A stretch of 64,000 nucleotides of DNA from Streptomyces sp. yr375. Lineage in GTDB: Bacteria; Actinomycetota; Actinomycetes; Streptomycetales; Streptomycetaceae. Under the pieces are notes generated by a model. It worked only from the letters and a program-made list of their open reading frames with translations, did no database searches and was not told where the DNA came from. Made by a program: the position numbers and the translations under genes. Numbering within the stretch: the first letter of the stretch is position 1; every line of letters begins with the position of its first letter. The DNA lies in assembly GCF_900110755.1 (NCBI RefSeq), contig NZ_FOFF01000005.1:186001-250000 (forward strand), given 5' to 3'. Positions 25,399 to 32,760 of this stretch are shown here, one piece after another.

Positions 25399-26604
25399 CT
25401 ACCAAGTCACCGGGAGCTCCCGGCACCCGTAGACGATGGCCCCCTCGCGCATCGCCACCTCCTCGGCGGGCACCGCGAGGCGCAGTTCCGGCAGCCGGTC
25501 GAACAGCACCTGGAAGCCGATGCGCATCTCGGCCCGGGCCAGTTGCTGGGCCACGCACTGGTGCACGCCGAAGCCGAAGGCCAGGTTGCCCGAGGGCACG
25601 CGGGTGATGTCGAACCGGTCCGGGTCCGCGAACCGCTCGGGGTCGCGGTTGGCGGCGGGCAGCGACACGGTGACGGTCTGCCCGGCCCGTACGGTCGCCC
25701 CGCCCAGCTCCACGTCCGCGGCGGCGCCCCGCGAGATGCCGAACTGGATGACGGTGAGATAGCGCAGCATTTCCTCGACGGCGCCGCTCGTCATGTCCGG
25801 GGACTCGCGCAACGCGGCGAGCTGCTCCGGGTGGGTCAGCAGGGTGTAGGTGCCCAGGGAGAACATGTTCGCGGTGGTCTCGTGGCCCGCCGTGAAAAGC
25901 TGGAAGGCGACGCTCGTCAATTCGACATCGCTGAGTTCGGCGGAATGCGCGAGGCCGCTCAGCAGGTCGTCGGCGGGTGCTTTCCGCTTCAGTTCGACGA
26001 CGCCTCCGAGGAATTCGAAGATGATGCGGTAGCACTCTTTGACCTCTTCGGCGGTCGAGTCGATGCGCAGCATCTTCTCGGAGACCGGCTGGATCTCCCG
26101 CCAGTCCTCGTACTCGATTCCCAGGAGGTCGCAGATGACCCGGGACGGCAGCGGGATGGCGAAGGCGGTGACGAGGTCCGCGCCGGTCGCGCCGTCGGCC
26201 CGCATCCGGTCGACCAGTTCGTGCGCGACCGCCGCGATCTTGGGTTCCATCTCGCGCATCCGGCGGGTGCTCAGCTCGCCGGTGAGCAGCCTGCGGTAGG
26301 TGGTGTGCTCCGGCGGGTCCATGCCCACGAACATGCCGGGCACGTCCTCCTCGGGCGGCTGTCCGTCGCCCAGGACGTCGTGCACCGCCGAGTGCCGCAG
26401 CCGCGGGTCGGAGCTGAAGCGCGGGTCGGACAGCACCTGCCGGGCGTACTCCTGGTTCGTCACGATCCAGCCCTCGTGCCCGTCCGCGTAGGTGAGCGGG
26501 GCCACCGGGCAGCGCGCCCGCCACTCGGCCAGCTCCGGCGGCGGGTCCAGGGGGTGGGCGCGGTCGACGGGGATCCTGGGAGGCGTGGTCTCTCGCTGGG
26601 TCAT
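25399..26604 (-). CDS. Cytochrome P450 (soluble bacterial class I)
   Basis: 401 residues. I-helix AGHETT (239-244), ExxR motif EMLR (278-281), and heme loop FGFGVHQCVAQQLAR with the thiolate Cys350. The residue two after Cys is Ala instead of the usual Gly. It is a single-domain bacterial enzyme needing a ferredoxin such as the one at 28945. The start overlaps the acyltransferase stop by four bases (ATGA), so the two are translated together and may act one after the other on one scaffold. Substrate unknown; probably a terpenoid or acyl-terpenoid hydroxylation. Confidence 0.93.
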   Translation of the reverse strand: MTQRETTPPRIPVDRAHPLDPPPELAEWRARCPVAPLTYADGHEGWIVTNQEYARQVLSDPRFSSDPRLRHSAVHDVLGDGQPPEEDVPGMFVGMDPPEHTTYRRLLTGELSTRRMREMEPKIAAVAHELVDRMRADGATGADLVTAFAIPLPSRVICDLLGIEYEDWREIQPVSEKMLRIDSTAEEVKECYRIIFEFLGGVVELKRKAPADDLLSGLAHSAELSDVELTSVAFQLFTAGHETTANMFSLGTYTLLTHPEQLAALRESPDMTSGAVEEMLRYLTVIQFGISRGAAADVELGGATVRAGQTVTVSLPAANRDPERFADPDRFDITRVPSGNLAFGFGVHQCVAQQLARAEMRIGFQVLFDRLPELRLAVPAEEVAMREGAIVYGCRELPVTW

Positions 26605-27842
26605 GCGTGCTCCTGGTTCGCGTTGCGGGCGCTGAGCAGCTCTGCGGCGCGCCGTTTCAGGGCCTCGCGCTCCGGGCCTGAGAGCAGGTCGTGGGGCGAG
26701 GTGAGCTCGACGCTGAGCCTGCCGTCGTAGGAGGTGACGACGAACAGCAGCAGTCCGGGCATGGTGGTCGTGGTGTAGCCGCGGAAGTCCGTGACGCGCA
26801 GTCCGTCCGGTGTGGTGAACGGGGGGATGGGGCCCAGGTTCGTCACGACGAGGTCGACCGAGACCGGGGTGGCGGCCGTGAACTGGCCGGCCTGGAGGAT
26901 CGCGTGTTCGGCCTCGCCGCTGTCGATGGCCTTGTCCAGCCGCTCCTTGACGACCCGGCCGATCTCCATCGGGTCGGCGTGCCGGGGGACGGCGACGGAC
27001 GCCTCGACGCCGCTGACGAAGTTGGTGGACTCCTCGACCGTCACCGGTGGTTCGACCCGGTTGCGCAGATCCACCGGGCAGCCGCACACCATGTCGAGTG
27101 CGCCGCCTTGCGGCCGGCCCTCGCGCAGGGCGACCGTCGCGACGCCGGCCACGAAGCCGTGCACGGAGAAGCCCTCCGCGCGCAGCGACTCGATCAGCCC
27201 GGCCGTGTGCCGCTGGTCGAGCCGGACGCGTTCGGGTACGACGGTGAGGTGGGCCGGGGACGGGGCCGCGGCGAGCGCGGCGCGCAGGGCCGCCCGGTCC
27301 ACGGCGGGCTCGGCCCCGCGCGCCGCGCCGCGCTCCTTCAGCAGCGTCTCGGCGGACGCCTGGGGCACGGCCGGGGGCGTGGCGTACGGGGGCTGTTCGC
27401 CCCTGCTGAGCGCGGTGTAGTTGCGGCACAGCTTCTCCAGCAGGGTGACGCCGCCGCGGCCGTCGATCATGCTGTGGTGCAGTACCAGGATGAGGTGGCC
27501 GCGCCGGTCGCCGCGTACCAGGACGAGCCGGCACAGCTCCCGGGTGGAGTCCAGGGGGCTGCCCATTTCCTCCAGGTAGACGGCTTCCTGATGCTGGGCG
27601 GTGCCGTCCGTGTCGCGGACGCGGATCTCCGGCCGGCGTCCCGGGGGGATCCGGAAGAAGAAGCCGTGCTCGTCGCGTCCGAGGCTCCCGCTCAGCAACG
27701 GGACGGCGTCACAGAGTGCCTCGAATGCCCCGACGAGTAAATCCGAATCAATCGATCCGGCCACTTCGATCGAATAGGAGCCGGACCAGTCGACAAAGGC
27801 GTGATATGCCTCGCTGGGGTCCAGATGGCGCTGCCACGGCAT
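26601..27842 (-). CDS. Condensation-domain-like acyltransferase (PapA family fold)
   Basis: 413 residues with the HHxxxDG catalytic motif HHSMIDG (122-128). The C-terminal half contains the AATPVSVDLVVTNLGPIPPF region typical of PapA/alcohol acyltransferase-like stand-alone condensation proteins. It most likely esterifies a hydroxyl on the oxidised terpene with a CoA- or ACP-bound acyl group. Coupled to the downstream P450. A palindrome-like site at 27879-27890, also found upstream of the cluster LuxR gene, lies 37 bases before its start. It parallels the acyltransferase at 1725. Confidence 0.85.
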   Translation of the reverse strand: MPWQRHLDPSEAYHAFVDWSGSYSIEVAGSIDSDLLVGAFEALCDAVPLLSGSLGRDEHGFFFRIPPGRRPEIRVRDTDGTAQHQEAVYLEEMGSPLDSTRELCRLVLVRGDRRGHLILVLHHSMIDGRGGVTLLEKLCRNYTALSRGEQPPYATPPAVPQASAETLLKERGAARGAEPAVDRAALRAALAAAPSPAHLTVVPERVRLDQRHTAGLIESLRAEGFSVHGFVAGVATVALREGRPQGGALDMVCGCPVDLRNRVEPPVTVEESTNFVSGVEASVAVPRHADPMEIGRVVKERLDKAIDSGEAEHAILQAGQFTAATPVSVDLVVTNLGPIPPFTTPDGLRVTDFRGYTTTTMPGLLLFVVTSYDGRLSVELTSPHDLLSGPEREALKRRAAELLSARNANQEHA

Positions 27843-27878
27843 GAAAGACTCTTCCCGGTCGAGCTGAAAAAGAAATCC

Positions 27879-27890
27879 GGAACAGATTCC
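27879..27890. promoter_or_regulatory. Candidate LuxR-box, acyltransferase promoter
   Basis: GGAACAGATTCC resembles the perfect palindrome GGAATCGATTCC upstream of the LuxR gene (28809), differing at three inner positions. It lies in the 217-base gap upstream of the acyltransferase-P450 pair. A shared operator for the cluster regulator is inference. Confidence 0.4.
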
Positions 27891-28059
27891 AGTATTCCCG
27901 GGAGCCGTCAGGACTGTCTTCCGCCCAAGAGCCAGGCACGGAAACCGGACTCCCGACCGGCCGGCCGACTCCGGCCCGGGCGAACGACCGGGGAAAAAGC
28001 CCGCCCGACCTGGCAGAAGGGCCGGGGTGGTCGTGGGTGGCGTGGTCGCCGAGGCGTGG

Positions 28060-28800
28060 TCAGGCGCTGAAGCGGTGCAGGGCGGCGCGCTGCGCCGGGG
28101 TACCGAAGGGCCCCACGGCGGCGATGAGCTGGGTGCGGGTGCTCACCCCGGACTTGGCCAGCACGTTCGAGACATGGAATTTGACCGTCTTCTCGCTGAC
28201 CGAGAGCGCCGCTGCGATGGCCTTGTTCGACAGGCCCTGGCAGAGCAGGCCCAGCACGCCGTTCTCCCGGTCGGTGAGCCGGTCCTTGAAGCGGTGGTCG
28301 ACACCGGGGCGGGCGACGCCGGCCCGCACGGCCTGGAGCAGACACCCCGTCAGCTCCTGCGAGGCGAACCCGTCTCCGGAGGTCACCGCACGCACCGCGC
28401 GGACCAGTTCGTCATGGCGCGCATCACGGTGGACGATCGCCCGCACATTACCTCTGACCAGGGCGGCGAGCTTCTCCGGCGCCATGCACTCGATGCCGTA
28501 GACCAGCCCGTACGGGGGCGCCGGGGCCGACTTGGCGAGGTCCTGGATCGTCTCGGCAAGGCCGGCTTCCAGCAGGACGACGTCGGCCCGGCACTCGGCG
28601 ATCCGCCGCAGCGCCTCCCGCTCGTCCGCCGCCTCCGCGACCACGGAGATTCCGGGGTCCCTGGAGAGGATCGTCTTCAAGCCGAAGCGGGCGTGTGGAT
28701 TCTCATCACAAATAATGACATCGATCGCATCTTCTTTGATCGAGAGTAGCAACGAACCCCCTATGTCGCACCCGAGTACGCAGACGTCACGCGGGAACAT
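28060..28800 (-). CDS. Orphan LuxR/NarL-type regulator with atypical receiver
   Basis: 246 residues. The N-terminal receiver-like domain starts IDVIICDENPHARFGLKTIL, but the expected phospho-aspartate is Glu78 in DVVLLEAG, so classic phosphorylation is unlikely. The C-terminal LuxR helix-turn-helix (LTDRENGVLGLLCQGLSNKA ... SVSEKTVKFHVSNVLAKSGV) is intact. No kinase is adjacent. The first 30 codons are AT-rich compared with the neighbours, hinting at recent transfer. ATG at 28800 lacks a good ribosome site; an in-frame TTG behind GGGGGT, 16 codons in, is an alternative. It is probably the pathway-specific activator. Confidence 0.85.
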   Translation of the reverse strand: MFPRDVCVLGCDIGGSLLLSIKEDAIDVIICDENPHARFGLKTILSRDPGISVVAEAADEREALRRIAECRADVVLLEAGLAETIQDLAKSAPAPPYGLVYGIECMAPEKLAALVRGNVRAIVHRDARHDELVRAVRAVTSGDGFASQELTGCLLQAVRAGVARPGVDHRFKDRLTDRENGVLGLLCQGLSNKAIAAALSVSEKTVKFHVSNVLAKSGVSTRTQLIAAVGPFGTPAQRAALHRFSA

Positions 28801-28808
28801 AGGAATTC

Positions 28809-28820
28809 GGAATCGATTCC
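28809..28820. promoter_or_regulatory. Candidate LuxR-box, regulator's own promoter
   Basis: GGAATCGATTCC is a perfect 12-bp palindrome starting nine bases upstream of the LuxR ATG. A close relative occurs at 27879. Its overlap with the likely transcription start suggests autoregulation. Confidence 0.45.
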
Positions 28821-28944
28821 ACAGACGGCCCCCGCCGCGCCCCGAAATCTAGATCAGGCTAATCGAACACGGGCGCGCGGCACAAGGGTTCAGCCAATCA
28901 CAAGGGGGCTCGCGGCCATCTCTTACCCGGCCCATGAGGCTTTT

Positions 28945-29172
28945 TCAACCCAGACCGTTCAATTTCGCGTCAGAATTCTCCATCCTGATGGCGGTGCAGG
29001 GACAGTTCTCCACGGCGGTTCTGACCGTCGATTCCTGGCCAGGTGGCGGAAATTGCGTCAGGAGGACGACGGTTCCGTCGTCGTCCCGCTGGTCGAACAC
29101 ACCGGGCGCGCTCAGGGCGCACATGCCCGAGCCGCAGCAGCGGTCGTAGTCGATGACGATGCGACCGGTCAC
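28945..29172 (-). CDS. [3Fe-4S] ferredoxin, P450 redox partner
   Basis: 75 residues from a GTG at 29172. Cysteines C12-x5-C18 (CCGSGMC) and C57-P (NCPC) give the three-cysteine pattern of Streptomyces SoyB/SuaB-type [3Fe-4S] ferredoxins that feed P450s. Its GTG start overlaps the stop of the preceding P450 (GTGA), so stoichiometric production is likely. It is the last gene of the operon starting at 35427 and the only ferredoxin in the cluster. No ferredoxin reductase is present, so a housekeeping one must be used. Confidence 0.92.
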   Translation of the reverse strand: MTGRIVIDYDRCCGSGMCALSAPGVFDQRDDDGTVVLLTQFPPPGQESTVRTAVENCPCTAIRMENSDAKLNGLG

Positions 29173-30563
29173 GGACAAGATGCGGCCCCCTCGCCCGGGA
29201 CGTCTTCACCCGGGGCGTCCTCGGCGAGGACGGGCTCGGCACGCATCGGCATGTGGTTCGGGTTGACCGTCGCCCAGGGCATCTCCCGGACCGTGACCCC
29301 GTCGGGCAGCGTCAGCCGCCAGCGGCGGACGACCGTGCCGAGCACCACGTGCATCATCGCCCAGGCGAACTGCTCCCCGATGCAGTGCCGCGGGCCCGCC
29401 CCGAACGGGGTGTACGCGCCCTTGGGCAGGCTCGCGGCCGGCCGCTCCAGCCAGCGGTCCGGGTCGAAGCGCAGCGGGTCGGGGAAGAACTCGGGGTCCC
29501 GGTGCACCGCGTAGGGGCTGTAGAACAGCTCGGTGCCGGCCTTCACGGAGCCGGTGCCCAGCGGGAAGTCGCGGACGGCGCGCCGGGAGATGACGAGGAT
29601 CGGCTGCCGGACCCGCATGACCTCCTGGAGCACCCGGCGGCTGTACGGCAGGTTCCCCACGTCGGCCATGGTGAAGTCCCGCTCCCCCACCACCTCTTGG
29701 ACCTCCTCGCGCACCCGGCGTTCGATCTCCGGATGACGGGCGAGTTCGTAGAACAGCCAGGCCATCGCCGTGGCCGCGGTCTCGGAGCCGGCCATGGTGA
29801 CCGAGACGATCTGGTTGCACAGCTCCTCGTCGGTCATGCCGAGGCCCGTCTCCTCGTCGCGGGCCTCCAGGAGCATGGCGAGCATGCCGGCCCGGCCGGG
29901 TTCCGCGGCTCCCTGGCGGTAGGCCAGCATGACGCGGCTGATCGTGTCGCGGAGCTGGGCGAAGGCGCGGTCGAAGCGGCGGTTCATGGGCAGCGGCAGC
30001 TTCTCCATCAGGTCGCCCGGCGAGACCGTGCGCCACATGATGGCCTCCAGGACCGTGGGCAGGATCCCGGCGAGTTCCTCGTGGGCGTCCCGTCCGACCA
30101 CCGAGCCGAACATGGTGCGGGCCAGGATGTTGAAGGTGATGTCCCGCATCGCCCGGTCCACGGGGATCTCCGCCCCGGCCCGCCAGCCCGCCGACTTCTC
30201 CTCGGTGACCTCCCGCATGACCTCGACGTAGCGGGTGATCTCGTCCCGGTGGAAGGACGGCTTGATCATGGCCTGCTGACGGCGGTGCTCGTCGCCGTAG
30301 GCGTGGATCACCCCGTTGCCGGTGAGCGGCCGCACCTTGTCGTAGAACCGCCCCTTGTCCAGGAGGTCCTTGCGGTCGGTGAGCAGGGTGTGGATCAGCG
30401 GCGGCGACGTCACGAACAGCGACGGCATCGGGCCCAGGTCGACCCGGACCAGGTCGCCGTGGTCGCGCAGCGAGGTGAGGAAGCGCAGCGGGCTGCGCAT
30501 CAGCGCCGCGGCGTGGCCGACGCCGGGCAGCCGCCCGGGGGCGGTCGCGTACGAGGTGTTCAC
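29169..30563 (-). CDS. Cytochrome P450 (CYP4/CYP102-like sequence type)
   Basis: 464 residues from a GTG at 30563 that overlaps the terpene cyclase stop. I-helix AGSETA (258-263), K-helix EVMR (314-317), PERF-like DPDRW, and heme loop FGAGPRHCIGEQFAW with Cys394. The RxCIG heme loop and the N-terminal LPGVGHAAALMRSPL segment resemble the terpene-oxidising P450s (CYP183/PtlI-like) seen in streptomycete sesquiterpene clusters. It probably performs an oxidation of the cyclised hydrocarbon. The C-terminus ends in an acidic EDAPGEDVPGEG tail. Confidence 0.93.
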   Translation of the reverse strand: MNTSYATAPGRLPGVGHAAALMRSPLRFLTSLRDHGDLVRVDLGPMPSLFVTSPPLIHTLLTDRKDLLDKGRFYDKVRPLTGNGVIHAYGDEHRRQQAMIKPSFHRDEITRYVEVMREVTEEKSAGWRAGAEIPVDRAMRDITFNILARTMFGSVVGRDAHEELAGILPTVLEAIMWRTVSPGDLMEKLPLPMNRRFDRAFAQLRDTISRVMLAYRQGAAEPGRAGMLAMLLEARDEETGLGMTDEELCNQIVSVTMAGSETAATAMAWLFYELARHPEIERRVREEVQEVVGERDFTMADVGNLPYSRRVLQEVMRVRQPILVISRRAVRDFPLGTGSVKAGTELFYSPYAVHRDPEFFPDPLRFDPDRWLERPAASLPKGAYTPFGAGPRHCIGEQFAWAMMHVVLGTVVRRWRLTLPDGVTVREMPWATVNPNHMPMRAEPVLAEDAPGEDVPGEGAASCP

Positions 30564-31666
30564 CCACGCACCTCCGTACGCGCCGCCGTCCACGCCGGGG
30601 GCAGCGTGCAGTAGGCGTCGTCGCTGAACACCGTGCGCTCGCGGTGCAGGGTCAGCACCCCGGAGCGGGCCCCGCTCCAGGTGTGCCCGGGGCCGTTGTA
30701 GCGGGACGTGAGGTACGACCACTGGAGGTTGCCGGCCATCATGTGCCAGAGGGCGTCCAGGTAGGCGCGGATGTCCTCGCGCCCGCCCAGTTCGCCCGCC
30801 TCGATGGCCGCGCGGGCCGCCATGAACTCGGCCCGCTTGCCGTCGATGAACGCGAACAGCCGGTCCACGGCGGCCTGGAGACCGAGTCCCTCGCGCAGGT
30901 GCAGCACCGAGAGGGCGTTGACGTAGTCGTCCATCATCGCCTCGGCGCGGAACGAGAACAGGTCGTTGGTCAGCATGATGTGCACGAGGGCCGTGTCGAC
31001 GATGTCGCGCAGCTCCGGGTGGCGCCGGAGGTCCTCGGTGAGGTCGATGCCGAGGCCGTACTCGCCGAGCACGAAGTACATGCCCATGCCCACGCTGTCC
31101 TTGCGGACCTCGAGGTACGTGTCGTAGTCGAAGACCCGGTCCTCGGTGCGGGAGGTGATCTCGCGGACGCAGCCGCCGAGGAAGCGGCGGACCTCGCCCA
31201 TGAACCGGTCCCAGACGGCCGGCGGCATCCCCGCCCGCATCTCCTTCCACAGCCCCTGGAGGACGGAGCCCCAGGCGAAGTCGGCGCCGTCCGCGCGGTC
31301 GTCGAGGATGTTCGCCACCCGGCCGAACATCTCGCGCGCCGCGTCGGGATCGCTGCCGATCTTGGTGCGGTCCACCATGGCGTTGTCGAAGACCGAGAGG
31401 TACTCGGTGTACTTGCACAGGTGGCGCAGCCGGTCCTCGCGGGCCGTCGGCAGCACCAGGCAGGTCCACAGGGACGCGGTCTCCTCCAGGAGGAGTTCCA
31501 TCTCGCGCGGGTCGGCCATCGCGAAGCCCATGGTCTCGCGCACCCAGGCGTCCGACTCCCGGCGGATGTCCTCGGTCCTCGGGTGGCTGCAGGCGGGCAG
31601 CAGGTAGGGGAATTCCGGAAGGTATATCTGCATGCCGTCCGAGAACGGCTTCGGGATCGTCGACAT
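30560..31666 (-). CDS. Class I terpene cyclase
   Basis: 368 residues from the ATG at 31666, which has AGGTGAG seven bases upstream; a GTG at 31678 overlapping the previous stop is an alternative. All-alpha terpene synthase fold. The Asp-rich motif is non-canonical, FDNAMVD (D94, N95, D99). The NSE triad is complete (N234, S238, E242 in NDLFSFRAE). The pyrophosphate sensor R188 is 46 residues before N234 and the C-terminal R322-Y323 pair is present, both as in active bacterial cyclases. It probably cyclises the diphosphate made by the adjacent prenyl synthase. The product cannot be predicted. Confidence 0.9.
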   Translation of the reverse strand: MSTIPKPFSDGMQIYLPEFPYLLPACSHPRTEDIRRESDAWVRETMGFAMADPREMELLLEETASLWTCLVLPTAREDRLRHLCKYTEYLSVFDNAMVDRTKIGSDPDAAREMFGRVANILDDRADGADFAWGSVLQGLWKEMRAGMPPAVWDRFMGEVRRFLGGCVREITSRTEDRVFDYDTYLEVRKDSVGMGMYFVLGEYGLGIDLTEDLRRHPELRDIVDTALVHIMLTNDLFSFRAEAMMDDYVNALSVLHLREGLGLQAAVDRLFAFIDGKRAEFMAARAAIEAGELGGREDIRAYLDALWHMMAGNLQWSYLTSRYNGPGHTWSGARSGVLTLHRERTVFSDDAYCTLPPAWTAARTEVRG

Positions 31667-31674
31667 CGGGTAAC

Positions 31675-32760
31675 TCACCTTTCGCGATGGACGGCGGCGG
31701 CCGCCAGCGACTCCAGCTCGGCCAGCGCGGACCGTTCGACGCCGGCCTCGCGCAGCGCCCGGACGGCGTCGGTGTGCCGGTCCTCGATCATCCGCTCGAT
31801 GGCTTCGGGGGCTCCGGTGGCCGTGACCACGTCCCGCAGTGCGCCCATGTCGTCGGCGCGGAACTCCGGCGCGCCGTAGAGCAGGTCCAGGCGGGCGCTC
31901 TGGCGCGGGTCGGCCAGTTCGCGGGCCAGCGCGATGAGCGCCGTGGGCTTTCCCTGGCGGACGTCGTCCGTGCCGTCCTTGCCGGTGACCTCCGGGGCGC
32001 CGAAGAGGCCGATGAGGTCGTCGCGGAGCTGGAACGCCTCGCCGAGGAGCAGTCCGAAGGTGTCGTACGCCTTCATCAGCGTGTCGTCCGCGCCCGCGAG
32101 CGCGCCGCCGATCTGCAGGGGGTAACGGACCGTGTAGCTCGCCGTCTTGTGCCGGATGATCTTCAGCGCGTCGTTGAGCCGGCCGCCGCGCGCCTCGCCG
32201 ACGAGGTCGAGGAACTCCCCGTACACCGCGGACGTGCGCAGCCGGGCGAACAGCCGGCGAGCCCGGTCGTCGCGCGCGACCAGCGGGTTGGCGTGGAACA
32301 GCTCCTCCGACCAGACCAGGCAGGCGTTCCCGGCGAGCAGCGCGCCGCTCTGGCCGAAGGCTCCGCTCTCGCCCCGCCAGCCGTGGCCGGCGTGCCAGGT
32401 GCCGAGCGCCCGGTGGATCGTGGGCCGGCCGCGCCGTACGTCGCTGTTGTCGATGATGTCGTCGTGGATGAGGGCCGCGGTGTGGAACAGCTCCAGCGCG
32501 GCGGCCACGGCGACGACGTCGGCACAGGCATCGGTGTCGGCGTAGGCGTCCGGGTCGGCCGCGCCGCGCCAGCCCCAGTAGCAGAACAGCGGGCGGATCC
32601 GTTTGCCGCCGTTCAGCGTGAAGGTGCGGAGCGTCTCCAGGACGTCCCGGGTCTCCGGGTGGGTCTCCCGGGTCGTCCGCTCCCGGAGGAAGTCGTCGAG
32701 GAGACCGTTGACCCGCGCCGCGACCGCCGAGCTCTCCGTGAACTCGTCGATGAGCGTCAC
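31675..32760 (-). CDS. Polyprenyl (probably geranylgeranyl) diphosphate synthase
   Basis: 361 residues, GTG start overlapping the P450 stop. First Asp-rich motif DDIID (100-104), second DDLIG (247-251, last Asp replaced by Gly, as in many streptomycete GGPP synthases), GGKRIRP substrate loop at 51-57. The residues five and four before the first motif are Ala95 and Ala96; absence of aromatic gatekeepers there argues for C20 or longer rather than C15. Its location directly before the cyclase makes it the dedicated precursor supplier. Chain length needs biochemical proof. Confidence 0.9.
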   Translation of the reverse strand: MTLIDEFTESSAVAARVNGLLDDFLRERTTRETHPETRDVLETLRTFTLNGGKRIRPLFCYWGWRGAADPDAYADTDACADVVAVAAALELFHTAALIHDDIIDNSDVRRGRPTIHRALGTWHAGHGWRGESGAFGQSGALLAGNACLVWSEELFHANPLVARDDRARRLFARLRTSAVYGEFLDLVGEARGGRLNDALKIIRHKTASYTVRYPLQIGGALAGADDTLMKAYDTFGLLLGEAFQLRDDLIGLFGAPEVTGKDGTDDVRQGKPTALIALARELADPRQSARLDLLYGAPEFRADDMGALRDVVTATGAPEAIERMIEDRHTDAVRALREAGVERSALAELESLAAAAVHRER

